Part shown: piece by piece, positions 25,519 through 33,061 of the stretch | Numbering within the stretch: position 1 is the stretch's first letter | Layout: each line of letters opens with the position of its first letter | From: Clostridia bacterium | Lineage (GTDB): Bacteria > Bacillota > Clostridia > Caldicoprobacterales > Caldicoprobacteraceae | Reading direction: 5' to 3' | DNA: 37,397 nt | NCBI GenBank assembly: GCA_017577715.1 | Contig: PKRC01000021.1 | Coordinates: 1-37,397 of the forward strand | Notes under the pieces: generated by a model | Told to the model about the DNA's origin: nothing | Databases searched by the model: none | Seen by the model: the letters and a program-made list of their open reading frames with translations, nothing else | Position numbers and translations under genes: made by a program

Positions 25519-28500
25519 TCATCCTAACATTACAACAGCCGACCCTATGCCAAATGGAAGCAGTGTATACCTTTCTGTAAAGTTTGCAAAATCAATAAAG
25601 GTATGTGGTCCAACAAACTGAACGTCCTCAATTCCTGCAATGCGATTGGGACCCATGAGGTTGAAAAGCGTGGTAGCTGCCACCAGCCTTACCTCATTTT
25701 GCCCCGCTTGGATAAACTCGGTCACATCAAACACATATGGGCGCCAGTATTTTACGCCGCAATATTTACCATTAACATAGAGCTCGATACAGGCAGCCTT
25801 CACATCGTTTATCTTTAAGTATATTTTCTTCCCTTTTTCAATTGCATCGGGATTCAGGTCCACACGTGATTTAAATTCAGCTTTACCGGCATAGAACGGA
25901 TATCCCGAGCTAGTAAGGTCATTGCCATTAGGCCTGCTCACGCTCCCATCTATGGCAAACCTTACCTTATCATCATCCACCACCACAAAGTCTCCAACAA
26001 TGTACACCGCCTCTACCTCGGTGGGCATATGGTTTTTAAAATCTTCTACACGCAAATGCGTCCGCGGTCCGGTTATGTTGTTGTATTTCTTGCCTTCCAG
26101 TACCAACCTGTTTTTGCCCTTTATCAGCGTACCGGTCAAGGGTACCTTGGTAAAGCTCACATCCTTCCAGCTCTTTTGGGAATCAAAGGCTCCCATCTCT
26201 CCCCTAATCTTTAGGGGGCTTACCTCTATCCCATTGGAGGTAATCCTATCCAGGTTTTCGGCCACCTCTATGGCAGCAAACACTTCACCCTCCGGGACAT
26301 TTACCACTTCAAAGATATATTCGGCTTTAAAGGGCGTTCCTTCGGGCGCTTTGTAAAACCAGCTGTGCAGTACTTTGACAACAGGTTCATCCTGAGCCAC
26401 TAATTGGCCATCGAGATACAAGGTGACATCGTTAATGGGCATTACGTTTTGTTCAAGAACTGACACCTGCCAATTGCTTATAAACGCCAATGCGTCCGGA
26501 TTCTCAACCAGCTGTACACCGCTGTCTAAATAGGCTGGCGCCGGCTTTGCCGGTATTTGACCATCGTACAACATCACAAGGAGGCTCCCCGCAGGGTAGA
26601 ACTTAGCCCTAAACTCCATTCGACCATTGTTCAAAACAGCCGGCAGTCGGAATACCTCACCTGAGGTTAAATCGAGAATGAAGGGCGTACCCTGGCCGGG
26701 TATCGAGACTTTTGCCCAAACCTCCCGTTTCTCATCGGTATTGGCTAAAAGCAGCATTTTGCCATCGCTCAAATTCCGCTGATGGCATAGGATCTTATGG
26801 GCATTGGCCCCGGTAGCCTCATCTATGATTCTAATCCTATCCTTATAATATCCATCAAGTATGGAAATAACGTCGCTTATGGCTATAGCCCTGTGTATGC
26901 CCTCAGGCCAGTCGATGGAAGCTTTTTGCCCATCGATCCTCTTGGGCATGGGATACATGAATATAAGCCTGTCTGGGCCAGCTACCTGCGCAAAATCCTT
27001 TAAAAGCTTAATAGTCGAAGAGCGCAACGTCAGAGCAGGTGGAACCACTATGGTAGAATAGGAGTGCTGCCCTATGATGAGCTTGCCATCTGCTACTCTT
27101 GCATGTTTCTCCATAATTATTTCATCGCCGTAGTGGAAATCTAATTTATTGGCCATCAGAGCTTTGGACAGGTTTATAAAAGGCTCATCGTATATGCCTT
27201 TCTCTATCGCATAATTGTTGTGCTTATGCAGCGGTGAATATTCGCTCCACACGCTGGCAATGGGGTGCAAGACCAGTATATCCACATCCCTTTTGCCCTG
27301 AGTGACAGCATAGCATAGGCGGCCTATATAATCGCTAAACTGCCTCTCGTTATCCCACCATGGCTGTTGATAGTAAAAGTTGGGAGGATAATCCCTTTTC
27401 CTTTCACCTCGCATGGAATAAAGCGACAGATGGTGGTTTACAAAGCTTATCCCCAGCACAGCCTGCCAGTCAGCTATCCACTTCCTATGATAAAAGCTGG
27501 ATTGCTGGCCTATACAACCAAAGGCCTCGCAAAGAGCCCTTTCTTTACCCAGCTGATCCACAACCGATGTAACTTGCTTAACGGTAACAAGCTGATCGAC
27601 ATGCCTTCTCAGCTTATCAATCCCAGGCCAGTGCATGAACTCATAATGCGGCATGGCAGCGCCAATCCACTGAAGCTGAGAAACCAACGTATCCTCCGCC
27701 ATAAAGTGGCCGGTCATTTTCAGGTTGTTGCCCTCGCACCACGTATAGTACTGTTTGGTAAAGCTTTCAAGGAATAAGCGGGTTGCGGCATCAAAGAAGT
27801 CAAAACGAACTTTATGATAATCTTCTACATCGAAAAACAGCTCATGTAAGTGCTCCTCGATATTGTAGCCTTTCAAATCCTTGAAAAACTGTGGAAGGCC
27901 TTCTGACCACGGGAGCGCAGGAACGCTGTACTCCCATTCTCTAAGATAACATGGTTCATCAGTAAAAATCCCAGGTATTGATTTGCCAAAATATTCCCCG
28001 CAAGCTTTTTTATAACGCTCATGGGTACACTCGATGAAAGCTTTAACTGTGTTAGGATTCATCAAGTCTACATAAGAAGTACCGTTATACCAAAGATTAC
28101 CTAAGGTTGATACCCTTTTGCATATGTAATAGGTATTGCCTTCATGGACGTATTCTGCAAGTACTGTATCATTCTCGGTCAACTCCTCCTTTTTGAGCAG
28201 CACCAGTGCGCGGCTTCTGTACTCTTCATTGGCGGTAGGCACTTCGCCGCCTGCAAACCCCGAAGGCCATTTGTCTTCGTCATACAGCCATGCAAAGGTC
28301 TGGGTAGCCTCTGCATGCTGCGCACAGGTGCGAACCATTTCCATCCACTCCTGCGAAAGATATCCTGTCACAAGGCCCACGCGGGAATGCATAAAGTACC
28401 CGCCCCACCCTTTTTGAGCCATTTCGTCTATCTGCCTCTCCAGCTCTTCTTTATCCAACTTATCATTCCAGCTCCAAAAAGGCGCAGGGCGATAAGTAGG

Positions 28501-28530
28501 CGACGGATTTTTAAACTCCTGTAGATTCAC
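25519..28530 (-). CDS. GH106-like glycoside hydrolase (alpha-L-rhamnosidase type)
   Basis: The 1003-residue protein starts like GH106 enzymes, with YRPAPFWSWNDKLDKEELE, then IDEMAQKGWGGYFMHSRVGL and LYDEDKWPSGFAGG. GIFTDEPCYL near 190 carries a likely catalytic acid. Later WAKVSIPGQ and LDLTSGEV form beta-sandwich sequence, and the C-terminal region (IKINDVKAACIELYVNGKY; YWRPYVFDVTEFIQAGQNEVRL) resembles a galactose-binding-like domain. There is no signal peptide, so action is probably on imported oligosaccharides in the cytoplasm. It stands alone between its own promoter region and terminator. Substrate is uncertain: rhamnosides are the family archetype, but many relatives are uncharacterised. 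Confidence 0.8.
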   Translation of the reverse strand: MNLQEFKNPSPTYRPAPFWSWNDKLDKEELERQIDEMAQKGWGGYFMHSRVGLVTGYLSQEWMEMVRTCAQHAEATQTFAWLYDEDKWPSGFAGGEVPTANEEYRSRALVLLKKEELTENDTVLAEYVHEGNTYYICKRVSTLGNLWYNGTSYVDLMNPNTVKAFIECTHERYKKACGEYFGKSIPGIFTDEPCYLREWEYSVPALPWSEGLPQFFKDLKGYNIEEHLHELFFDVEDYHKVRFDFFDAATRLFLESFTKQYYTWCEGNNLKMTGHFMAEDTLVSQLQWIGAAMPHYEFMHWPGIDKLRRHVDQLVTVKQVTSVVDQLGKERALCEAFGCIGQQSSFYHRKWIADWQAVLGISFVNHHLSLYSMRGERKRDYPPNFYYQQPWWDNERQFSDYIGRLCYAVTQGKRDVDILVLHPIASVWSEYSPLHKHNNYAIEKGIYDEPFINLSKALMANKLDFHYGDEIIMEKHARVADGKLIIGQHSYSTIVVPPALTLRSSTIKLLKDFAQVAGPDRLIFMYPMPKRIDGQKASIDWPEGIHRAIAISDVISILDGYYKDRIRIIDEATGANAHKILCHQRNLSDGKMLLLANTDEKREVWAKVSIPGQGTPFILDLTSGEVFRLPAVLNNGRMEFRAKFYPAGSLLVMLYDGQIPAKPAPAYLDSGVQLVENPDALAFISNWQVSVLEQNVMPINDVTLYLDGQLVAQDEPVVKVLHSWFYKAPEGTPFKAEYIFEVVNVPEGEVFAAIEVAENLDRITSNGIEVSPLKIRGEMGAFDSQKSWKDVSFTKVPLTGTLIKGKNRLVLEGKKYNNITGPRTHLRVEDFKNHMPTEVEAVYIVGDFVVVDDDKVRFAIDGSVSRPNGNDLTSSGYPFYAGKAEFKSRVDLNPDAIEKGKKIYLKINDVKAACIELYVNGKYCGVKYWRPYVFDVTEFIQAGQNEVRLVAATTLFNLMGPNRIAGIEDVQFVGPHTFIDFANFTERYTLLPFGIGSAVVMLG

Positions 28531-28679
28531 ATCAACCCCTCCAAAATACAGTGTAATAAAGTCCTATGATGGGCATAAAGATGTGGAACCCTCCTGTGCT
28601 TATTTCCTCATCTTTAGAAATTTTGTCTCACCTGTTTGCTGTCATAGCCTTAAAAGGGTAATAACATATTATACCTTTA

Positions 28680-28709
28680 ATTATAGCTTAACGAAAAAAA
28701 GTTCAACAA
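28680..28709 (-). promoter_or_regulatory. Candidate promoter region of the GH106-like gene
   Basis: On the minus strand TTGTTG (28704-28709), 18 bases, then TATAAT (28680-28685). A second TATAAT follows at 28668-28673. The leader to the ATG is about 140 bases. No clear catabolite-response element was found by eye. Confidence 0.4.
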
Positions 28710-28743
28710 CCACAGGTCATTTAAGCTACTGTTAAGTCAAATG

Positions 28744-28772
28744 TTGATTTACCGTTGCTGGTATGCTATAAT
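28744..28772 (+). promoter_or_regulatory. Promoter of tRNA-Arg
   Basis: TTGATT (28744-28749), exactly 17 bases, TATAAT (28767-28772), ending 13 bases before the tRNA. It is a close match to the housekeeping sigma consensus. Confidence 0.8.
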
Positions 28773-28785
28773 TTGTGTTGAGTGA

Positions 28786-28861
28786 GCGCCTGTAGCTCAG
28801 GGGATAGAGCGTTCGACTCCGAATCGAAAGGCCGTGGGTTCGAGTCCCGCCAGGCGCACCA
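28786..28861 (+). tRNA. tRNA-Arg (anticodon CCG)
   Basis: A complete cloverleaf: acceptor GCGCCTG pairs with CAGGCGC, D arm contains AGCTCAGGGGATAGAGC, the anticodon stem TTCGA/TCGAA encloses CTCCGAA (anticodon CCG, reading CGG), and the T arm includes GTGGGTTCGAGTCCCGC. The discriminator is A and CCA is encoded at 28859-28861. It has its own promoter and terminator, so it is a single-gene transcript. It is the only RNA gene found in the window. Confidence 0.97.
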
Positions 28862-28900
28862 AAGCCCTGCAATATGAGGCATTGCAGGGCTTTTTATTTT
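28861..28900 (+). terminator. Rho-independent terminator of tRNA-Arg
   Basis: AAAGCCCTGCAAT (28861-28873) pairs with ATTGCAGGGCTTT (28881-28893), a perfect 13-bp stem with a 7-base loop, followed by TTATTTTT. Confidence 0.95.
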
Positions 28901-29254
28901 TCCTACACATACGATTTTCCCACACTTTTCCCACAGTGAAAAATGTAAATAAAGCATTACATACACCTTATTCCAAATCCTCATATCACACACGATAACA
29001 AAATAACGGCTAATGGATATACCTATATCATAAGCGCCATGATTTTGAAACAACAGGAAAGTATTTTTCTGACACAAACTTGTAAGAAGGCCAAACTTCT
29101 GTAGGGCAATACTGGATTGATGCAGACAACAAGAAGATTGTTATGACTACCATTTGAAGTTTTCAGAATGTACATTAATGTGGGGATCATTCATCGAACT
29201 TTTAAACGGCAACCCATTTAAACCCAGCTGGATTAAATCAATGATACATGCGTA
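28901..29254. other. Non-coding, decayed stretch between tRNA-Arg and an IS end
   Basis: No intact gene is present. Two short plus-strand frames look like coding debris: from 29086 to a TGA at about 29155 it reads SVGQYWIDADNKKIVMTTI and, in another frame, 29137-29252 reads DCYDYHLKF then MWGSFIELLNGNPFKPSWI. Neither matches a family I recognise, and both are interrupted by stops upstream. The stretch ends in a solitary IS30-type terminal repeat, so insertion followed by deletion is likely. Confidence 0.5.
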
Positions 29255-29290
29255 ATTTTTTAGGTGTTGCATTTAATTTTACAACGAGCC
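29255..29290 (+). repeat. Solitary IS30-type terminal inverted repeat
   Basis: This 36-base segment is the reverse complement of 36975-37010, the left end of the IS30 element at the window's right edge. The core from GGTGTTGC to GAGCC matches at 27 of 28 positions (one T/C difference). Its orientation means the element's interior would have been to the left, but there is no transposase there. Confidence 0.8.
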
Positions 29291-29315
29291 ATATTTAAAA
29301 ATATAACAAATCGGA

Positions 29316-29344
29316 TTTTCAAGTTAGTACATTAATGCTATAAT
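29316..29344 (+). promoter_or_regulatory. Candidate promoter of the receiver-domain gene
   Basis: TTTTCA (29316-29321), 17 bases, TATAAT (29339-29344). It begins 26 bases after the IS30-type repeat and about 45 bases before the preferred gene start. Confidence 0.45.
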
Positions 29345-29389
29345 TGGTATGATATGAACGAACACTAAATGACGGAAAGGATGAAGGCT

Positions 29390-29788
29390 ATGGTGTTGCG
29401 CGTCATGATGGTGGACAGCAGCTACGAAGCAAGAAGAGACATCGACAGCAAAATAAGATGGGTAGAAAACGATTTTGAATTGGTAGGCGAAGCCAATAAC
29501 GGTGAAGAAGCATTGGCATTACTTCCCCACGTATCACCCCATGTGATATTTACTGAAATTCGCATGCCTAAGATGGATGGCATCACCTTTATAGAAACAG
29601 CAAAAAAAAGATGGCCCGACATAAAATACGTCATTGTCAGCAATTACGACAACTTCGAGTACCTTCGCCAGGCCATGAGGGTAGGTGCATATGATTACAT
29701 TCTAAAGCCAGTCAAGGTTGAGGAAATAAATCAGGTGCTTTTACGTGCCAAATTCGAACTTGAAACGGGTATGCGAAAGTTTTTCTAA
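29390..29788 (+). CDS. Stand-alone degenerate receiver domain (YesN-like)
   Basis: A single response-regulator receiver domain of 132 residues with no output domain. The sequence resembles the YesN group (VIFTEIRMPKMDGITFIETAKKRWPDIKYVIVSNYDNFEYLRQAM, shown in pieces elsewhere), normally followed by an AraC-type HTH, which is absent. Glu56 replaces the phospho-acceptor Asp in FTEIRMP, and the acidic pair is VDS instead of VDD. Ser84 and Lys106 (LKPVK) remain. An ATG at 29369 lacks a ribosome site; GGAAAGG is 9 bases before the ATG at 29390. It is the only long host gene on the plus strand. It likely adopts a fixed state or acts by binding; this is inference. Confidence 0.82.
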   Translation: MVLRVMMVDSSYEARRDIDSKIRWVENDFELVGEANNGEEALALLPHVSPHVIFTEIRMPKMDGITFIETAKKRWPDIKYVIVSNYDNFEYLRQAMRVGAYDYILKPVKVEEINQVLLRAKFELETGMRKFF

Positions 29789-29790
29789 AT

Positions 29791-29818
29791 AAAGCCACCT
29801 TACAGAAGAGGTGGCTTT
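29791..29818. terminator. Bidirectional terminator between the receiver gene and cdaR
   Basis: AAAGCCACCT (29791-29800) pairs with AGGTGGCTTT (29809-29818), followed by TTG on the plus strand and preceded by a run that gives TTTATTTAG on the minus strand. It separates two convergent genes. Confidence 0.75.
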
Positions 29819-29823
29819 TGCTT

Positions 29824-31035
29824 TTATCTTACGTTAACCATCACTTCAGCAGGCTTGATCTCTATCAGCTCAGCCCCTGGCGGTATATCGGCCATAACCT
29901 TTATTGAGTGTTCGCCCTGCGGAATACTGGCAAGGTCCACGTAAACCCTGACGCTACTTGGATCAATTCTGTTTATTATAGTAGCCGGCCCTCCCAAAAC
30001 TATTTCAACGCTGGTGGGTTCCAATTCAATCTCGCCGTTCTCTGGTACATTGACCATTTCAATGTTATCCACCAATAGGCTTCGTCGGATGATTTTCTCT
30101 TTGAGTCGTACCACCACTTCCACTTCGCTGGGACTGGGGGGCGCTATAATAATGCCTTCATACTTTTGAATTTTCAAAGTCTGCGTTATATCAGCTGTAG
30201 CTCCTTCTATATCTAAAATCTGAGTACTTATAGAATCCATCTTCTCCAGAATGGATTTCTCACCGCTCACCGTTACCTCCTGAGGATAGACATCTACGCT
30301 TACCACTTCATAATTTTCATTGGGAGCACCAACGATGTTGGGCTTTACTGGCAACACCTTGGTGGGATAAACCGGCACTGTTATTGTTACGTATTTGGGA
30401 TTAATGCTGATATATTTTGACTCAACAGTTCGCCCTTTATCGTCCATTAACAAAACCGGTAACGAATATTCAACGGTAGAGGACACGCCAGACAGCTTCA
30501 AGGATACCGTAGCTCTGGAAATTCGCTTGATAAGGCTCTCGGGTCCTGTTACCTCCACGGTATTTGTGGGCTTTATGCTGTGAGAAAAAACCAAATATCC
30601 TGTAGCCTCTTTTATATCTATATCAGGCGTAATGGTAACGTCTTTGTTAACCAGATTATCGACCTTAATGACGACCTCGGGCTTTCGCCTTAACGTAACC
30701 CCTGAAGGAAGCCCTTTAATATCTATAAGCAACCTATATTCTCCCGGCTCGTTGATCTGAGATAAATCCAATATGCCTTGTAGCTGTTCGACATCTACCT
30801 TATCTAAATCCCGTACCCTGCCTTTTATTGAAATGTTAACCTCGGTTGGTAAATCATCTACCAGCGTAAGTCTTCTCTCTTTAAACTTATCCTCATTTTC
30901 TATTTTTACCGGTATATTATCATAGGTTCTGGTGACTTCGGGATTTTGTTCCCTTATGGCTATAAACCAGAGTATGATGGCTATAATAACCGAGATCAGC
31001 TTTAAAGCAAAATTCCTACTAAGTTTACTGCGCAT
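29824..31035 (-). CDS. cdaR: CdaR, YbbR-domain regulator of diadenylate cyclase
   Basis: CdaR is an extracytoplasmic protein that modulates CdaA and so c-di-AMP levels. The 403 residues begin with one membrane helix (FALKLISVIIAIILWFIAI) followed by four YbbR-type beta domains of about 80-90 residues each (for example ITPDIDIKEATGYLVFSHSI, VKPNIVGAPNENYEVVSVDV, LLVDNIEMVNVPENGEIELE). It overlaps the end of cdaA by 11 bases, so translation is coupled. In Bacillus and relatives glmM usually follows. Here a convergent gene follows instead. Confidence 0.93.
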   Translation of the reverse strand: MRSKLSRNFALKLISVIIAIILWFIAIREQNPEVTRTYDNIPVKIENEDKFKERRLTLVDDLPTEVNISIKGRVRDLDKVDVEQLQGILDLSQINEPGEYRLLIDIKGLPSGVTLRRKPEVVIKVDNLVNKDVTITPDIDIKEATGYLVFSHSIKPTNTVEVTGPESLIKRISRATVSLKLSGVSSTVEYSLPVLLMDDKGRTVESKYISINPKYVTITVPVYPTKVLPVKPNIVGAPNENYEVVSVDVYPQEVTVSGEKSILEKMDSISTQILDIEGATADITQTLKIQKYEGIIIAPPSPSEVEVVVRLKEKIIRRSLLVDNIEMVNVPENGEIELEPTSVEIVLGGPATIINRIDPSSVRVYVDLASIPQGEHSIKVMADIPPGAELIEIKPAEVMVNVR

Positions 31036-31879
31036 CCTTTGCCCTCCGCTTTATTAAACTAAACGTTTTTATTTCTCTTTCTTTTATATATATCTTTTCA
31101 AGGATGCTACGCAATCCTTCCGCATCCAAATATCTGGTTAGTTTCCCGTCACTAGCAATGGAGACAATGCCCGTCTCCTCAGATACGATTATAGCCAATG
31201 CATCGGATGCTTCAGAAATGCCCAATGCCGCTCTATGGCGCGTACCCAGCTGTTTGCTCAAATTAGGGTTTTCAGTAAGGGGCAAAAAACAACCTGCAGC
31301 CACTATACGCGATTCCCGTATTATGACAGCACCATCGTGCAGGGGTGTATTGGGCACAAAGATATTTTCTAAGAGTTCCCTCGTCAGCCTGGCATCCAAG
31401 CGTACTCCGGTCTCCACCACGTCATTGAGTCCCGTCTTTCTTTCGACAACTATTAATGCACCGGTACGGCTAGAAGATAGATTTTGAACGGCTCCCACTA
31501 TGCTCTCTATAATTTCGGTGATGTCTTCATCGTTTTGAAGAAACATCATCTTATCAAATATTCTACCCCTGCCTATCTGCTCCAAAGCCTTTCTGAGTTC
31601 AGGTTGAAAGACGATGAGCAAAGCGATTACGCCCAACTGCGCAGTGTTGCGGAGGATCATATGGACAGTACTTAGATTCAGAATATTGCTCATCCAGGTA
31701 GCAAACAATAATATTGCCAATCCTTTTAAAACTTGCTCCGCCCGCGTCTCACGTATGAGCAGCATAAGCTTATACAGGGTATACGCCACAATCGCTATAT
31801 CTACAACATGGCGTACAATATCAGGAAATTGAAAATAAGGCTTAATATAGTATATAAGATTTGAGAGCCAGGCCCACAT
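31025..31879 (-). CDS. cdaA: Diadenylate cyclase CdaA
   Basis: CdaA makes c-di-AMP from two ATP, a second messenger controlling potassium uptake, osmolyte import and wall homeostasis. Three membrane helices occupy about 24-93. The DAC domain carries LHDGAVIIRESRIVAAGC (DGA at 182-184) and LGTRHRAALGISE (RHR at 214-216), the two catalytic motifs, plus IVSEETGIVSIASDGKL. Length (284) matches the family. AGGGG lies before the ATG at 31879. It is followed by cdaR with an 11-base overlap. Confidence 0.97.
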   Translation of the reverse strand: MWAWLSNLIYYIKPYFQFPDIVRHVVDIAIVAYTLYKLMLLIRETRAEQVLKGLAILLFATWMSNILNLSTVHMILRNTAQLGVIALLIVFQPELRKALEQIGRGRIFDKMMFLQNDEDITEIIESIVGAVQNLSSSRTGALIVVERKTGLNDVVETGVRLDARLTRELLENIFVPNTPLHDGAVIIRESRIVAAGCFLPLTENPNLSKQLGTRHRAALGISEASDALAIIVSEETGIVSIASDGKLTRYLDAEGLRSILEKIYIKEREIKTFSLIKRRAKDAQ

Positions 31880-31964
31880 GTTTCCACCCCTCGGAACCTT
31901 ATCACTGCGCCAGCTGCTGTAACTGCTGCAACCTCAAATCAATAGACGTGCCAGTTACCCTTCT

Positions 31965-31993
31965 ATTATATAACAACTGACATAGGTTTTAAA
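31965..31993 (-). promoter_or_regulatory. Candidate promoter of cdaA-cdaR
   Basis: On the minus strand TTTAAA (31988-31993), 17 bases, TATAAT (31965-31970), leaving a leader of about 80 bases that contains GTAACTG and CAGTTAC, able to pair. Confidence 0.4.
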
Positions 31994-32038
31994 AGACTAC
32001 CGTCGACCTATATGGCGTTGCTGCTCTTTAAGCAGACC

Positions 32039-33013
32039 TTACATGACAATGGAGATGGGCGCTTTACAATTGGCGCATCTTTTATCCTTCAGCCCCATCA
32101 CCTTTATGGAGTAGCCGCGCTCTACTATTTTATGCCCACATTTGGGGCAATAGGTATTGTTATCCGCTCCCATTACGTTGCCCACATAGACAAAATCCAG
32201 ATATTCTCTGGCAACATCCCTTAGCTCGTAAAGAATATTGACAGGAGTAGGCGGAAGCTGCATGCGATAGTTGGGATAATACCGGGAAAGGTGCAGCGGA
32301 ATATTCCTATCGATCTTGCTCAGCCATTGTGCCAATTCTCTTATTTCGGCTCTGTCGTCATTAAGACCTCCGATGATCAGGGTGGTTACTTCAACGTGGG
32401 CCTTCCCAGCAGCCTGTTCCACCACTGTCTTAACCGAAGATAATTCGCCACCGCAAACCCTCCTGTAAAACTCCTCGTTAAACGCCTTGACATCTATATT
32501 AAAAGCATCGACATACAGCAGTAAATCCTTCAGAGGCTCAACTTGGACGAAGCCATTGGTAACCAATACTACCTTCAAATCCTTCTGTTTGCAAAGCTGC
32601 GCCGTATCCAGAATGTATTCGTACCAAATAACTGGTTCGTTATAAGTAAAAGCGATACCTATGCTATTATGTTCAATTGCCATTTCAACCAATTTATCAG
32701 GAGCTACAAATACGGTAGGTTGCTCCCTATGGGCAATATGCCAGTTTTGACAGAAGGAACAGCGAAGATTGCACCACAATCCACCTACTGAAAGTATGAA
32801 GCTGCCCGGATAAAAATGATATAAAGGTTTCTTCTCTATAGGATCCATGGCTATTGAAGAGACCATTGCATACCCTTCCGCTATCAGCGTGCCGTTTACA
32901 TGCTTCCTTTGCCTGCAAAGGCCGCTTTTCCCTTCCGGAATCAGGCATTCATGGGGGCAAAGATTGCATCTTATCTTGTCCCCTTCCATGGTATAAAACA
33001 GCGCTTCCCTCAT
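32039..33013 (-). CDS. amrS: AmmeMemoRadiSam system radical SAM enzyme
   Basis: This radical SAM protein has CNLRCSFCQNW (Cys81, Cys85, Cys88) for the SAM-cleaving 4Fe-4S cluster. The N-terminal CNLCPHECLIPEGKSGLCRQR Cys-rich block and a C-terminal CPKCGHK...CANCKAP zinc-like ribbon are typical of this family, whose name reflects co-occurrence with AMMECR1 and Memo. It lies 48 bases after the Memo-AMMECR1 gene in the same orientation. The family occurs in archaea and many anaerobes. Its reaction remains unsettled, so no substrate is assigned. AAGGTGTAAGGAAT precedes the ATG. Confidence 0.9.
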   Translation of the reverse strand: MREALFYTMEGDKIRCNLCPHECLIPEGKSGLCRQRKHVNGTLIAEGYAMVSSIAMDPIEKKPLYHFYPGSFILSVGGLWCNLRCSFCQNWHIAHREQPTVFVAPDKLVEMAIEHNSIGIAFTYNEPVIWYEYILDTAQLCKQKDLKVVLVTNGFVQVEPLKDLLLYVDAFNIDVKAFNEEFYRRVCGGELSSVKTVVEQAAGKAHVEVTTLIIGGLNDDRAEIRELAQWLSKIDRNIPLHLSRYYPNYRMQLPPTPVNILYELRDVAREYLDFVYVGNVMGADNNTYCPKCGHKIVERGYSIKVMGLKDKRCANCKAPISIVM

Positions 33014-33061
33014 ATTCCTTACACCTTCTAAGGCTTTTAGTGACAGCCGCGTCGTTACATC

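Noticed and set aside
28766..29077. Minus-strand 103-residue reading frame ending in CAWRDSNPRPFDSESN-type sequence
   Set aside because: Its C-terminal part is simply the antisense of tRNA-Arg, a well-known source of false proteins. It spans the tRNA promoter and terminator.
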